Source: Mycobacterium sp. DL99
GTDB lineage: Bacteria; Actinomycetota; Actinomycetes; Mycobacteriales; Mycobacteriaceae
Length of the DNA: 64,000 nucleotides
NCBI RefSeq assembly: GCF_004762045.1
Contig: NZ_SJOM01000007.1
Span: 6,444,583 to 6,508,582 of the forward strand
Direction: 5' to 3'
Of the stretch, positions 5,994 through 15,172 are shown in pieces (within the stretch, counting starts at the first letter, position 1; each line of letters opens with the position of its first letter). Under the pieces are notes generated by a model. That model saw nothing but the letters and a program-made list of their open reading frames with translations, was not told where the DNA came from and did not search any database. The position numbers and the translations under genes are program-made.

Positions 5994-8891
5994 TCACGAC
6001 GCCACCTCGGCCGGATCGCGCTGGATCGGCTTGGGCCACGGCGAGCGCGGCGGACGAGGACGCACCCGCTGGGGCCACCAGAACCACCGCCCGAGCAGGG
6101 TGGCGATGGACGGCGTCATCAGCGCCCGGATCACGAACGTGTCGAACAGCAAGCCGAGGCCGATTGTCGTGCCGACCTGGCCGATGACGATCAATTTGCT
6201 CACCGCCATCGACGCCATGGTGAACGCGAACACCAGACCCGCCGCGGTGACCACGGGGCCGCTGCCGCCCATGGCGCGAATGGTGCCGGTCTTCAAGCCG
6301 GCGTGGATTTCCTCTTTCATTCTCGACACCAGAAGCAGGTTGTAGTCCGCCCCCACGGCCACCAGCACGATGACCGACATCGGCAGCACCATCCAGTGCA
6401 ACGGGATGCCGACGAGATGTTGCCAGAGCACCACCGACAGGCCGAAGGCGGTGGCCAGGCTGACCACGACCGTGCCGACGATGACGGCGGCGGCCACCAG
6501 GGCCCGGGTGAGGATCATCATGATGATCAGGATCAACATGAGCGCGGCCGTTGCCGCGATGAGCAAGTCGTAGTTGGCGCCCTGCTGCATGTCCTTGAAC
6601 ATCGCTGCGGTACCGCCGAGGTAGACCGACGATCCCTCCCACGGTGTTCCCTTGATCGCTGCCGCCGCAGCTGTTTTGAGCGCCTCGGAACGAGCTGTAC
6701 CCTCCGGGGTCAGCGGATCGCCTTCGTGAATGATGGTGAACCGCACGGCCTTCCCGTCTGGCGACATCATCAGTTTCATTCCCCGTTGGAAGTCGTCGGT
6801 TTCGAAGGCTTCCGGAGGAATGTAGAACGAGTCGTCGTTCTGGGCTTTGTCGAACGCCTCACCCATCGCGGTGCTGTCCTTCTGCTGGGCCATGGTCTGG
6901 TCCTGCTGGGTCTTCTGAACCTGATACTGATTGAGCATCATCTGTTTCTGGTTCTTCATCGACTGGATCATCGACGGCATCAATGCGACCAATTGCGGCA
7001 TCAGGGCGTCCAGGCGCTCCAGGTCGGGTACGAGATCCTGAATGTCGTCAGACAACGTGTTGATTCCGTCGAGAGTGTCGAATATCGACCGCAGCGACCA
7101 ACAGATGGGGATGTTGAAACAGTGCGGTTCCCAGTAGAAGTAGTTTCGGATCGGCCGGAAGAAGTCATCAAAGTCGGCAATGTGGTCGCGAACCTCATTG
7201 GTATCCGTCGACGTCTTCTTCGTCTTCTGCACCATGCTGTGGGTGACCGCAGCCATCTGCTGGGTGATGGACTGCATCTTCTCCATGGTGTCGATGGAGG
7301 TCTGCATCTCGCCGGCCTGGGCCAGGATGTTGGCGATGACGCCCTGCTGGTAGTCGTTGCCCATGATCTGGCCGGTACCGCTCTGGCTCAGCGTGTACGG
7401 GATCGTCGAGTGTTCGATCGGCTTGCCATCGGGTCGGGTGATGGTCTGCACCTGGGCGATACCGGGCACCTGCGCCAGCGCCTTCGCGATCTTGTTGATC
7501 ACCAGGAAGTCGGCCGGATTCCGCATATCGTGGTCGGTCTCGATCATCATCACGTCCGGATTCATCCTGGCCTCGGAGAAATGCCGGGTCGCCGCCGCGT
7601 ATCCGACATTGGCCGACACGTCGGGGGGCAGATATCTGCGATCGTTGTAGATGGTGTGGTAGCCGGGCAGCGCGAGCAGGCCGATCAGGCACGCCGACAC
7701 CGCGACCACCAGCAGTGGGCCGGGCCAGCGGACGGCCAGGGTACCGACCCGGCGCCACCCTCTGGATTTCGACTTCCCCCTGGGCTCCAGGAACCGGCCC
7801 CAGCGACTGGCTATCGAGATGAGCGCGGTTCCCAACGTCAGGGCTGTCGCGACAACGAACACCATGCCGACGGCCAGGGGGTAGCCCATCGTCTGGAAGT
7901 ACGGCAACCGGGTGAAGTGCAGGCAGAAGGTGGCGCCCGCGATGGTCAGGCCGGAGGCCAGTACCACGTGGGCTGTCCCGTGAAACATGGTGTAGTACGC
8001 CGATTCTCGATCCTCGCCGGCCCTGCGCGCCTCGTGGTAGCGGCCGATCAGGAAGATCCCGTAGTCGGTGACCGCGGCGATGGCCAAGGTCACCACCATG
8101 TTGGTCGCGAAGGTGGTCAGGCCAAAGACGTTGTAGTAGCCCAGAAATGCGACCAGCCCGCTGGCACCCGTCAGTCCGGCGACGAGCAGTACGCACAGCA
8201 GGAGCGTTGTGGTCACGGATCGGTAGATCACCAACAGCATGACGACGATGACCCCGAAGGTGACCATCTCGATCATCCGCATGCTCTCGTCGCCGACCCT
8301 GTTCTGATCCGAGCTGGTCGCCGCCGCGCCTGTCACATACGCCTTGATCCCCGGCGGCGCCGGGCTGTTCTCGGCAATCTGACGAACGGCATCCACCGAC
8401 TCGTTGGCCAATGCCTCGCCTTGATCGCCGGCGAGATACACCTGGACATAAGCGGCCTTGCCGTCGACGCTCTGGGCTCCCGCGGCAGTGAACGAGTCAC
8501 CCCACAGGTCCTGCACGTGCTCCACATGTTTGGTGTCGGCGCGCAGGTCGCGGACCATCTGGTCATAGAAGGCGTGCGCCTCGGCGCCCAACTTGTCCTG
8601 GCCCTCGATCACGATCATCACCGAGCTGCTACTGCGGTATTCCTCGAATTCTGTGCCGATGCGTTTGATGGCGATCATCGATGGTGCATCGTTGGGGCTC
8701 ATCGACACCGACCGCATCTTGCCTACAGCCTCGAGTTGCGGCACAACGGTGTTGAGTATCGCGATCATGGCGATCCAGACCACGATGATCGGGACAGCGA
8801 AGATCCGGATGAACCGGGGGATCGCCGGGCGCGACCTGTGAGGAGGCCCCGGAACGGGAGCGGTCGGGGCGTCGTCCACCGGCGCGCTCAT
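5994..8891 (-). CDS. mmpL: MmpL-family RND transporter (MmpL4/5 type)
   Basis: The product is 965 residues, typical of MmpL4/5. It has two halves, each with a periplasmic loop and a bundle of membrane helices. The proton-relay Asp-Tyr pairs are visible in both: D276-Y277 (AAVTDYGIF) in TM4 and D849-Y850 (VAVGADYNLL) in TM10. The second periplasmic loop (about 520-680) carries the long Gln/Met-rich coiled-coil hairpin of MmpL4/5, with the two Cys residues in CFNIPIC (591, 597). Such transporters export siderophores, lipids or drugs with an MmpS partner. Its ATG overlaps the mmpS stop by 4 bases (ATGA), so the two are translationally coupled. The cargo cannot be told from sequence. Confidence 0.93.
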   Translation of the reverse strand: MSAPVDDAPTAPVPGPPHRSRPAIPRFIRIFAVPIIVVWIAMIAILNTVVPQLEAVGKMRSVSMSPNDAPSMIAIKRIGTEFEEYRSSSSVMIVIEGQDKLGAEAHAFYDQMVRDLRADTKHVEHVQDLWGDSFTAAGAQSVDGKAAYVQVYLAGDQGEALANESVDAVRQIAENSPAPPGIKAYVTGAAATSSDQNRVGDESMRMIEMVTFGVIVVMLLVIYRSVTTTLLLCVLLVAGLTGASGLVAFLGYYNVFGLTTFATNMVVTLAIAAVTDYGIFLIGRYHEARRAGEDRESAYYTMFHGTAHVVLASGLTIAGATFCLHFTRLPYFQTMGYPLAVGMVFVVATALTLGTALISIASRWGRFLEPRGKSKSRGWRRVGTLAVRWPGPLLVVAVSACLIGLLALPGYHTIYNDRRYLPPDVSANVGYAAATRHFSEARMNPDVMMIETDHDMRNPADFLVINKIAKALAQVPGIAQVQTITRPDGKPIEHSTIPYTLSQSGTGQIMGNDYQQGVIANILAQAGEMQTSIDTMEKMQSITQQMAAVTHSMVQKTKKTSTDTNEVRDHIADFDDFFRPIRNYFYWEPHCFNIPICWSLRSIFDTLDGINTLSDDIQDLVPDLERLDALMPQLVALMPSMIQSMKNQKQMMLNQYQVQKTQQDQTMAQQKDSTAMGEAFDKAQNDDSFYIPPEAFETDDFQRGMKLMMSPDGKAVRFTIIHEGDPLTPEGTARSEALKTAAAAAIKGTPWEGSSVYLGGTAAMFKDMQQGANYDLLIAATAALMLILIIMMILTRALVAAAVIVGTVVVSLATAFGLSVVLWQHLVGIPLHWMVLPMSVIVLVAVGADYNLLLVSRMKEEIHAGLKTGTIRAMGGSGPVVTAAGLVFAFTMASMAVSKLIVIGQVGTTIGLGLLFDTFVIRALMTPSIATLLGRWFWWPQRVRPRPPRSPWPKPIQRDPAEVAS

Positions 8892-9313
8892 GCTGCCTTC
8901 ACCAAGCAGAAGGTTTGTGCATTGGCGCCGGTACTGGTGCGTTCGTCCTTGACCACGTCATCGACGGTGATCCGGCAGCCGATGCTCTGGCCGTCGGTCT
9001 GGGCCAGGACGTTCGGAGACGACGAGGGCGCCGTGGTCGTCAACGTCAAGGTCCATGGCAGCGGGACGGTTCCGGTGCGCTGCGGAATGCCGTCGAGGTC
9101 CTTGTAGTTGATCACGGCCGTGGAGCCCGAGCCGAACACCTCATAGGTGACGACCTTGGGATTGAATTTCTCCGCGGTGTCCGCGCCGATCGGTGTCACC
9201 AGCACCGGATGGGCACCGAAGATGGTCCGCAGGTGCGACACCGTGAGCACACCCACTGTCAGGGCAACCATGATGGCGATCGGTAGCCAGACCTTCCGGA
9301 ATACTTTTGTCAT
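8888..9313 (-). CDS. mmpS: MmpS-family periplasmic accessory protein
   Basis: The product is 141 residues when started at the ATG at 9313, where GGGAGG lies 8 bases upstream. A longer frame to 9385 lacks such support. One N-terminal membrane anchor (about 8-28: WLPIAIMVALTVGVLTVSHL) is followed by a beta-sandwich domain with the MmpS pattern VTYEVFGSGSTAVINYKDLDG and two Cys residues near the end (IGCR...TFCLV) that could form a disulphide. MmpS proteins work with their adjacent MmpL in export across the inner membrane. It is the first gene of the pair. No TetR-type regulator sits next to it, unlike mmpS5-mmpL5 of M. tuberculosis. Confidence 0.92.
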   Translation of the reverse strand: MTKVFRKVWLPIAIMVALTVGVLTVSHLRTIFGAHPVLVTPIGADTAEKFNPKVVTYEVFGSGSTAVINYKDLDGIPQRTGTVPLPWTLTLTTTAPSSSPNVLAQTDGQSIGCRITVDDVVKDERTSTGANAQTFCLVKAA

Positions 9314-9547
9314 CGCCGCTGCCTCCCGAAGTTGACGAATGCAACCTTCGGCCACCCGACGACCCGGCCCTTTTCCCAAGGCCATCGAACACGTGACCGC
9401 GGCACACGTGTCGGAAACCTATTGGCAGCTGTCATCGTCCAGGCCCTTCGACGTTTCGAATGGCCACAGGATTTGGTGGTCGTGGTCAGCTTAAGGAGCA
9501 AACCTCGGCTGCCGGATGAAAACGCGACGAAATGCGTGGTAGAGAGC

Positions 9548-10204
9548 TCAATCCGGCAGGTGCAGGCGCGAGCGCAGCACGGGAAGTCCCGGGCCCGCGA
9601 GATGGTCGAACGCGACGGTGCGTCCGCACACCGCCAGCATCAGCGCGACGCCCGGACCGGTGATGACCTGGCCGTCACCCCATGTCCGCCCGGTGTCCGC
9701 GTCGTGCAACGCGATACCCCGCAGGCGCCGGTGCGGGAAGAAACCGAGCTGCGTTCGGCTGGTGAGGAAATCGAGCACCCGCGCGACATGCTGCGGATCC
9801 GGGTGATGCGGAAGCCCCAGTGGTAACCGCATGTCGGCACCGTGTACCAACACGTCGGTCAGGCCTGACAGCGGACCTGTGACCGGTGGGCTCAGTCTGT
9901 GGCCGGCCCGGCCGCGCAGTGTCTCAGCTATTTCAGCCGCAGACGCTTGCGCGCGGCGACGGGCCAGCGCGTCGATCCCGCGGTCGATGCTGCCGTGCCG
10001 AAGACCGCTGGCCAGAAAGCCCCAGAACCCATCGGTGAAATCGCTGACCAGATGTGCCGCAACGGTTTTGACGTCCCAGCCGGCGCACAGGCTCGGCGTG
10101 GCCAGCTGGTCTTCGTCCAGCCCTTCGACCAGGGTGGCGATCGACCGGCGCTCGTCGGCCACCGCTGCGAACACCCGCTCGCGTTCCTCCGGGCCCAGCC
10201 GCAC
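9548..10204 (-). CDS. DinB/maleylpyruvate-isomerase-type metal-binding protein
   Basis: The product is 218 residues. The N-terminal four-helix part (LVEGLDEDQLATPSLCAGWDVKTVAAHL) is the signature of the mycothiol-dependent maleylpyruvate isomerase N-domain (TIGR03083 family), in which histidines such as AAHL and VHGAD bind a divalent metal. The C-terminal part ends with the LxxxGR...L.GPGLPVLRSRL pattern of the same family. Members transfer or isomerise thiol-linked substrates in actinobacteria; most, as here, have no assigned substrate. Only 12 bases separate it from the SCO6745-type gene upstream, so the two are probably cotranscribed. Confidence 0.8.
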   Translation of the reverse strand: MRLGPEERERVFAAVADERRSIATLVEGLDEDQLATPSLCAGWDVKTVAAHLVSDFTDGFWGFLASGLRHGSIDRGIDALARRRAQASAAEIAETLRGRAGHRLSPPVTGPLSGLTDVLVHGADMRLPLGLPHHPDPQHVARVLDFLTSRTQLGFFPHRRLRGIALHDADTGRTWGDGQVITGPGVALMLAVCGRTVAFDHLAGPGLPVLRSRLHLPD

Positions 10205-10216
10205 GGTTCAGTCCGT

Positions 10217-10975
10217 TCAGCCTGGGACGTTCGCCTTCAACGAGGCCAGCGCGCCCGTGCTCAGCTCGGCCAGCTCCTGCGCCTCGGCCGGATCGAGAGC
10301 GGCCGCGAAGATCTCGGCCATTCGCCGGTTGGTCGCCTGCTCGATCTCGGCGTAACGGTCCTTCTTGTCTGCGCCGTCGGCGAACGGTTCGGGCCAACCG
10401 AACATCGTGGTGTACTGCGGACCCTTGTTGAGCATGTGCGCCTCAACCGGTGCGATGCCCGAGATCGTGAGCGCGTTGAAGTGCACACCGGCGCGCAGTT
10501 CGCGGAGCACGAACATCACCTGCAACGCCCGCGCGGCGGGATCCTCGTCCAACGGCATCGCACGCCACCCGGCGTACAGCGGCAGCCCCGCGATCGGCGC
10601 CGCGGCGATGAGCTTCTCTCCCAAGGCGGCGATGCGGTCCAGCCCCTGGGCACCGGACAGGTACTTACGCCCGAACTCCGCGGCCTGATCCCAATACTGT
10701 TGCGCCGCACCGGCAGCACCGCGCACCGCAATGCCCTCGTCCCACATCGCAGCCAACCCGCTCGGTTCGAACACCGCGAAGACCGCGCTGACGGTGGCGC
10801 CCGTCGCCTCGCCCAGCACTCCGCCGCGGCCGGCCACGTAGCCCGCCAACGGGTTCTCGTAGCCGGCGGCAACACTGGCACCGAAGTTCTCCGGATGCAG
10901 CATGAAGATCGCTACCGCCTGCTCCATCGCCGTTCCCGTGGCTGCGGCAGCGTCCAGCATGTCGGTGTTGCTCAT
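10217..10975 (-). CDS. SCO6745-family protein of unknown function
   Basis: The product is 252 residues when started at the ATG at 10975, which has AGGAGT 8 bases upstream; the frame could open at 11005 without such a site. It is a soluble, Ala-rich helical protein. Segments such as LHPENFGASVAAGYENP, the YLSGAQGLDRIAALGEKL helix and RALQVMFVLRELRAGVHFNAL are those of the SCO6745 family, which is widespread in actinobacteria and has no established activity. No signal peptide or membrane segment is visible. It sits between a Tat-exported DUF1906 gene (11 bases upstream) and a DinB-type gene (12 bases downstream), an apparent three-gene operon. Confidence 0.65.
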   Translation of the reverse strand: MSNTDMLDAAAATGTAMEQAVAIFMLHPENFGASVAAGYENPLAGYVAGRGGVLGEATGATVSAVFAVFEPSGLAAMWDEGIAVRGAAGAAQQYWDQAAEFGRKYLSGAQGLDRIAALGEKLIAAAPIAGLPLYAGWRAMPLDEDPAARALQVMFVLRELRAGVHFNALTISGIAPVEAHMLNKGPQYTTMFGWPEPFADGADKKDRYAEIEQATNRRMAEIFAAALDPAEAQELAELSTGALASLKANVPG

Positions 10976-10986
10976 GGCAGTGACTC

Positions 10987-11766
10987 CTATCTGGCGAGAT
11001 CCCATTGGCCGTAATCGGCAGCGAGAACATCGTTCACGTCAACATGGATGCCGTCGATCACGAAGCCCGGATCGGACGCGGTGACGACTTCCCTCTGGAA
11101 CAGTACGGCGGCCGGTTCACGCTCCCCACGTGACCATGCCTTGGTCTGCCAGGCCCACCGATAGCCCGGGCTGGTCGAGGATCCGACGACACCGTCGGCG
11201 ATGGCCCACCCGCACTGACGGCGGCCACCGTAGATTCCGGTACGGGCGGCGCCCAGGACCGAGTTGATGCCCCGAAACCATTGGACTGCCTGGCTTTTCC
11301 ACGTTGAGGCATCGATATCCTCATCGACGCTGAAGAAGATCGGAGCCGTCGCGGGGCCCCCGGCCGCCGTGTGCAGCCCCAGCGCCGTCTGCGCATCGGC
11401 CACTCCCCCGTCGTAGCCGCGGGTGAAGTCCGACGGCGTCGGCCAGCCCGGCTTGCCGAACTGATAGCAACTGACGATCTGAAGGCCCGCCGCCCGCAGG
11501 CGGTCCGCGTAGTCCCGGTTGACCGGTTTGAAATCGAATGTGGCTCCGGGCCGCAGTTCGGAGACGTAGACCAGCGCGCCGCCGAAGCCCGCGGACTTGA
11601 TCTGCTCGGGCTGGACCAACCGGTCGGCGAAATCGACGAGTTGCAGGCCATCGGCAGATGCCGTCGGCGTGCCGGCCGACGCGGCCAGCGCTCCCGGCAC
11701 GGCCCATGCCGGCGCGAACAGCGCCGCATACCTGAGGACTTCGCGCCGTGAGGCAGATCGCGTCAC
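10987..11766 (-). CDS. Tat-exported DUF1906 (Rv2525c-like) glycoside-hydrolase-like protein
   Basis: The product is 259 residues. The GTG at 11766 is fixed as the start by a TANNNT -10 (11774-11779) seven bases upstream. SRREVLRYAAL at residues 5-15 is a twin-arginine signal; cleavage probably follows the PTASA region. The mature part is one DUF1906 domain, a TIM-barrel-like fold related to glycoside hydrolases, with the conserved blocks GFGGALVYVSELRPG, GLQIVSCYQFGKPG, FFSVDEDID and GIYGGRRQCGWA. Rv2525c of M. tuberculosis is the known homologue, is Tat-exported and is linked to the cell wall, but its enzyme activity is unproven. A paralogue lies at 23888-24649. Confidence 0.85.
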   Translation of the reverse strand: MTRSASRREVLRYAALFAPAWAVPGALAASAGTPTASADGLQLVDFADRLVQPEQIKSAGFGGALVYVSELRPGATFDFKPVNRDYADRLRAAGLQIVSCYQFGKPGWPTPSDFTRGYDGGVADAQTALGLHTAAGGPATAPIFFSVDEDIDASTWKSQAVQWFRGINSVLGAARTGIYGGRRQCGWAIADGVVGSSTSPGYRWAWQTKAWSRGEREPAAVLFQREVVTASDPGFVIDGIHVDVNDVLAADYGQWDLAR

Positions 11767-11773
11767 GGACCGA

Positions 11774-11779
11774 AGCGTA
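11774..11779 (-). promoter_or_regulatory. -10 element, leaderless promoter of the first DUF1906 gene
   Basis: TACGCT on the minus strand ends seven bases before the GTG at 11766, matching TANNNT-N7-start. Confidence 0.5.
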
Positions 11780-11913
11780 TCCACGGATCCGGCCCAACTC
11801 CACCCCCGGGGATTGGTTACATTCGGGTTCGTTCGCGAAACAGGTCCGTACCGGGGACAGATGAACCACAATGGCTAGTCGCAGCTAACTACCGAAACCC
11901 TGGCAGAACCACC

Positions 11914-14001
11914 GTGGCACGAGACGTGATCGCCGTCGACACAACGCTCGATCACCCATGTCCGGATATCTGGCCCATCCTGGCGGCACCGGATCTGTAC
12001 CCACGGTTCTTTCGTGGCATCGGGTCGTGCGAGCAGGCTGCCGGCGACCCGCAGCTCTTCGAGGTCCGTCTGTCCACCTCTCGCGGTGCCGTCGTCGTTC
12101 ACGAGATACGCCGGACGGTCCGCCTGTCGGGCATGGAGTTGCGCCTTGATGCAACGGAGACTGGGCGTTGTTTCGCCTCGATCCGCCTGACTCCCGAAGG
12201 AGGCGGTGCTCGGATCGCATTGAGGATCTTCGCGGTCGGCACGCTCCACCCCGACATCTCAAAAGCCAGCGACAACGCTGTCGAGAGCTGGATCCGTGAA
12301 GGGCTGCAGCGAATCTCGGACCACCTCGAAGGCAAGCCGTCCTCGCAGCTGGTCAACATGGGCGATGGGCGATCTCTGCAACTCAACGTGTTGAAGACCA
12401 TGATCACCAGCGGTGTGGTGCGCGCGTCTCGACCCGATCGCGGCCTTCGCCAACTCAATTCGCTCGCCAAATGGGGATTCACGCTCGCCGGCGGCCTCAC
12501 CGCCGCAGCCGTGCGATCACCGCGCACAACAGCGTCGATCGACGGGGACGGGACGTCGACCTACGCGGACGTGGCCGAGCGCACCACACGCTTGGCATCG
12601 GGCCTTGCCGTAATCGGTTTCACCAGCGACAGCACGTTCGCGGTTCTCGCCCGCAACCACTCGGCGATGGTCGAGTGCATGGTGGCATCGAGCAAGCTGG
12701 GTGCAGACCTGGTGTTGCTCAACACCGGCCTTGCCGCCCGCGCGATCGAAGAGATCGTCAACCGCCACGGCGTCGACGCCATATTCGTCGACGGCGACTT
12801 CGAACCGGAGGTTCGGTACGTCTCCGCGGATATCCCGCGAATTTCGATACACGCGAATTCGGCTACGCGGCACCGGCGCTCGCTGGACGATCTCATTTCC
12901 ACCGGCACCGGCGCCGCACCGGTGGCGCCACCGAAACAACCCGGCAAGCTGGTGGCTCTCACCTCGGGCACCACCGGCACGCCCAAGGGTGCCCGACGGC
13001 CCACGCCGCCCGGCTTCGGCGCCATCGCGGCGATGTTGTCGCGCATGCCGCTGCACCGTGGCGAAGTGATGCTGCTGTGCGCGCCGCTGTTTCACACCTG
13101 GGGTCTCGCCGCGCTGCAGGTGAGCACCCCGCTGCTGGCAACGGTGGTGCTGATGGAACGGTTCGACGCCGAAGAATGCCTCAAAGCCATTGAGCGCCAC
13201 CGCTGCACCGTGGTGATCCTGGTTCCGGTGATGTTGCAGCGCATTCTCGAGTTGCCGGCCGCAGTGGTCAGCAGATACGACACGTCGTCGCTGAAGGTGG
13301 TCGCCAGCAGCGGGTCGCCGATTCCGGGCGCGGCCGTCACCAAGTTCATGGAAACCTTCGGCGACGTTCTCTACAACTTCTACGGATCCACCGAGGTGTC
13401 CTGGGCGACGATCGCCGATCCCGCCGACCTGCGCGTCGCCCCCACCACGGCGGGCCGGCCGCCGCTCGGTACCCGCGTCGCCATCCTCGACAACCGCGGC
13501 AACATCGCGCCGGCCGGCACCGTCGGTCGCATCTTCGTCGGCAACGACATGCTGTTCGACGGCTACACGAACGCGACCTCGCCTGCCGTCGAGGACAGGC
13601 TGATGGACACCGGCGATCTCGGGTACCTCGATGCCAGCGGACGTCTGTTCGTCGCCGGACGGGACGACGACATGATCATCTCCGGCGGCGAGAACGTTTT
13701 TCCCCGGCCAGTCGAAGAAGCTCTCGCCGTCCTGCCACAGGTCGCCGATGTGGCGGTGGTCGGCGTGCCAGATCCGGAGTTCGGCCAGCGTCTGGCGGCC
13801 TTCGTGGTCCGCACCGAGGGGTCGTCACTCGACGAAGACACCGTCAAGAACTACGTGCGGAACCGACTGAGCCGCTTCTCGATTCCGCGCGACGTGACAT
13901 TCGTCGATCAGCTCCCGCGCACCGCCACGGGAAAAGTCTTGAAGCGTCATCTGATCGAGGGCCAGTTTCCGCTGGAGATGGGATGGCCGGATCCGCGGTG
14001 A
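11914..14001 (+). CDS. SRPBCC domain fused to an acyl-CoA synthetase/AMP-ligase
   Basis: The product is 695 residues with a GTG start. Residues 1-145 form an SRPBCC/polyketide-cyclase-like domain (VIAVDTTLDHPCPDIWPILA opening, WIREGLQRISDHLEG C-terminal helix), a fold that binds hydrophobic ligands. Residues 185-690 form an ANL-superfamily adenylating enzyme. They carry the P-loop LTSGTTGTPKGA (349-360), the adenine motif YGSTE, the hinge DTGDLGYLD, the core-8 GRDDDMIISGGENVFP and the catalytic lysine in PRTATGK (Lys674). The enzyme half should activate a carboxylic acid as an acyl-AMP and then an acyl-CoA; it resembles mycobacterial FadD12-type proteins. The fused ligand-binding domain is unusual. 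Its stop overlaps the promoter of the next operon. Confidence 0.85.
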   Translation: MARDVIAVDTTLDHPCPDIWPILAAPDLYPRFFRGIGSCEQAAGDPQLFEVRLSTSRGAVVVHEIRRTVRLSGMELRLDATETGRCFASIRLTPEGGGARIALRIFAVGTLHPDISKASDNAVESWIREGLQRISDHLEGKPSSQLVNMGDGRSLQLNVLKTMITSGVVRASRPDRGLRQLNSLAKWGFTLAGGLTAAAVRSPRTTASIDGDGTSTYADVAERTTRLASGLAVIGFTSDSTFAVLARNHSAMVECMVASSKLGADLVLLNTGLAARAIEEIVNRHGVDAIFVDGDFEPEVRYVSADIPRISIHANSATRHRRSLDDLISTGTGAAPVAPPKQPGKLVALTSGTTGTPKGARRPTPPGFGAIAAMLSRMPLHRGEVMLLCAPLFHTWGLAALQVSTPLLATVVLMERFDAEECLKAIERHRCTVVILVPVMLQRILELPAAVVSRYDTSSLKVVASSGSPIPGAAVTKFMETFGDVLYNFYGSTEVSWATIADPADLRVAPTTAGRPPLGTRVAILDNRGNIAPAGTVGRIFVGNDMLFDGYTNATSPAVEDRLMDTGDLGYLDASGRLFVAGRDDDMIISGGENVFPRPVEEALAVLPQVADVAVVGVPDPEFGQRLAAFVVRTEGSSLDEDTVKNYVRNRLSRFSIPRDVTFVDQLPRTATGKVLKRHLIEGQFPLEMGWPDPR

Positions 14002-14026
14002 ACCTTCGGTGCCCCGTGGGCGTATT
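13999..14026 (+). promoter_or_regulatory. Predicted SigL-type ECF promoter upstream of the peroxidase operon
   Basis: TGAACC at 13999-14004, 16 bases, then CGTATT at 14021-14026. This is the -35/-10 form I recall for SigL-dependent promoters of M. tuberculosis (TGAACC-N16-18-CGT). It begins at the stop codon of the preceding gene and lies 46 bases before the peroxidase ATG. An ECF sigma factor of SigL type is encoded in the same operon. Confidence 0.6.
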
Positions 14027-14071
14027 CCTCCGGGAAACCAGCCCCCAACTACCGAGTTCGGAAGGTCGCCA

Positions 14072-15172
14072 ATGGACCGGAAATCGATCGTGCCCTCATC
14101 GTGGCGCAGCACTTCACCCAGCCGGCGCAGCGTCCTGGTCGGGATCGCGGCCGTCGGCGGGTTCCTGGCTGCCGACCTCGGCGCGGTGCTGTACGCGCGT
14201 GGTCCGCTCGGATCACAGCGGCGACTGACCCCTCAGGCATTCGTCGACGCGTTCCACCGGGTCGCCGGGATCCACCCCGGCTATCGCCTCAATCACGCCA
14301 AGGGGGTTGCGGTCAGTGGCTACTTCGACAGCAACGGTGCGGGTGCCGACGTGACCACGGCCGCAGTCTTCCGCGTCGGCCGCACTCCCCTGGTCGGACG
14401 GTTCTCCGTGCCGGGAGGCAACCCCACGGTGTCCGATACCACCGCGGCCCCACGCGGCCTGGGGTTGGCGATCGGATATCCCGGTGGCCAGCAATGGCGG
14501 ACCGCAATGCTGAACCTGCCGGTATTCCAGGACAATTCGGTGCAGGGTTTCTATGACCGCTTGCTGGCTTCCAAACCGGTGCCTGATACCGGGAAGCCGG
14601 ATCCCGCCGCCATGGCCCGTTTCTTGACCGCCCACCCCGAAACCGCCAGGGCGATGTCGACGATCAAGCAGCAACCGCCCACCTCTGGTTTTGCCGACAG
14701 CACCTTCCGCGGGCTCAACGCCTTCTACTTCGTCAACGCAGCGGGTGAGCGTATACCGGTGCGATGGTCGCTGATCCCGCTACAGGAGGTGAAGCCACCC
14801 TCCACATCGCCGGCCGGCCCGAACTGGCTGTTCGACAACGCTATTCGCGATATCCGGTCCGGCCCGTTGCGCTGGCGGTTTCTCGTGACGATCGGTGAAC
14901 CGGAGGACGACGTGCGCGATGCGACCAGCGCATGGCCTGCGGATCGCCGCACGATCGACACCGGGACCGTGGTGCTCGACTCGATAGCGACGGAATCGGC
15001 CGGAAACGCCCGTGACGTCAACTTCGACCCCATGGTGCTACCGGATGGGATCGAGCCCTCGGAAGACCCACTGCTGCCTGCGCGTTCGGCGGTGTACGCG
15101 GCGTCGTTCCGCCGCCGTGCCGGCGTTGCCGGAGCGGCCCCACAGGTCGAGACCGGGGAGGTGGCGCGATGA
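14072..15172 (+). CDS. Exported catalase-related haem peroxidase (SrpA-like)
   Basis: The product is 366 residues when started at the ATG at 14072, which has a GGAAGG ribosome-binding site. SRRSVLVGIAAVGGFLA (17-33) is a Tat-like signal or anchor. The rest is a short catalase-type fold, far smaller than full catalases (about 480-750). YRLNHAKG supplies the distal His75; VGRFSVPGGNP and the FYFVNAAGERIPVRW strand follow. ARSAVYAASF near the end supplies the probable proximal haem ligand Tyr342. SrpA-type proteins are haem peroxidases that reduce organic or hydrogen peroxides. The next gene, a cytochrome b561 overlapping by 4 bases, is a plausible electron donor from the quinol pool. Confidence 0.85.
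   Translation: MDRKSIVPSSWRSTSPSRRSVLVGIAAVGGFLAADLGAVLYARGPLGSQRRLTPQAFVDAFHRVAGIHPGYRLNHAKGVAVSGYFDSNGAGADVTTAAVFRVGRTPLVGRFSVPGGNPTVSDTTAAPRGLGLAIGYPGGQQWRTAMLNLPVFQDNSVQGFYDRLLASKPVPDTGKPDPAAMARFLTAHPETARAMSTIKQQPPTSGFADSTFRGLNAFYFVNAAGERIPVRWSLIPLQEVKPPSTSPAGPNWLFDNAIRDIRSGPLRWRFLVTIGEPEDDVRDATSAWPADRRTIDTGTVVLDSIATESAGNARDVNFDPMVLPDGIEPSEDPLLPARSAVYAASFRRRAGVAGAAPQVETGEVAR

Noticed and set aside
6303..9107. A 934-codon open frame on the plus strand opposite mmpL-mmpS
   Set aside because: It mirrors the coding strand's third-position G+C bias, is His/Arg-rich without a fold, and mmpL is unmistakable on the other strand.
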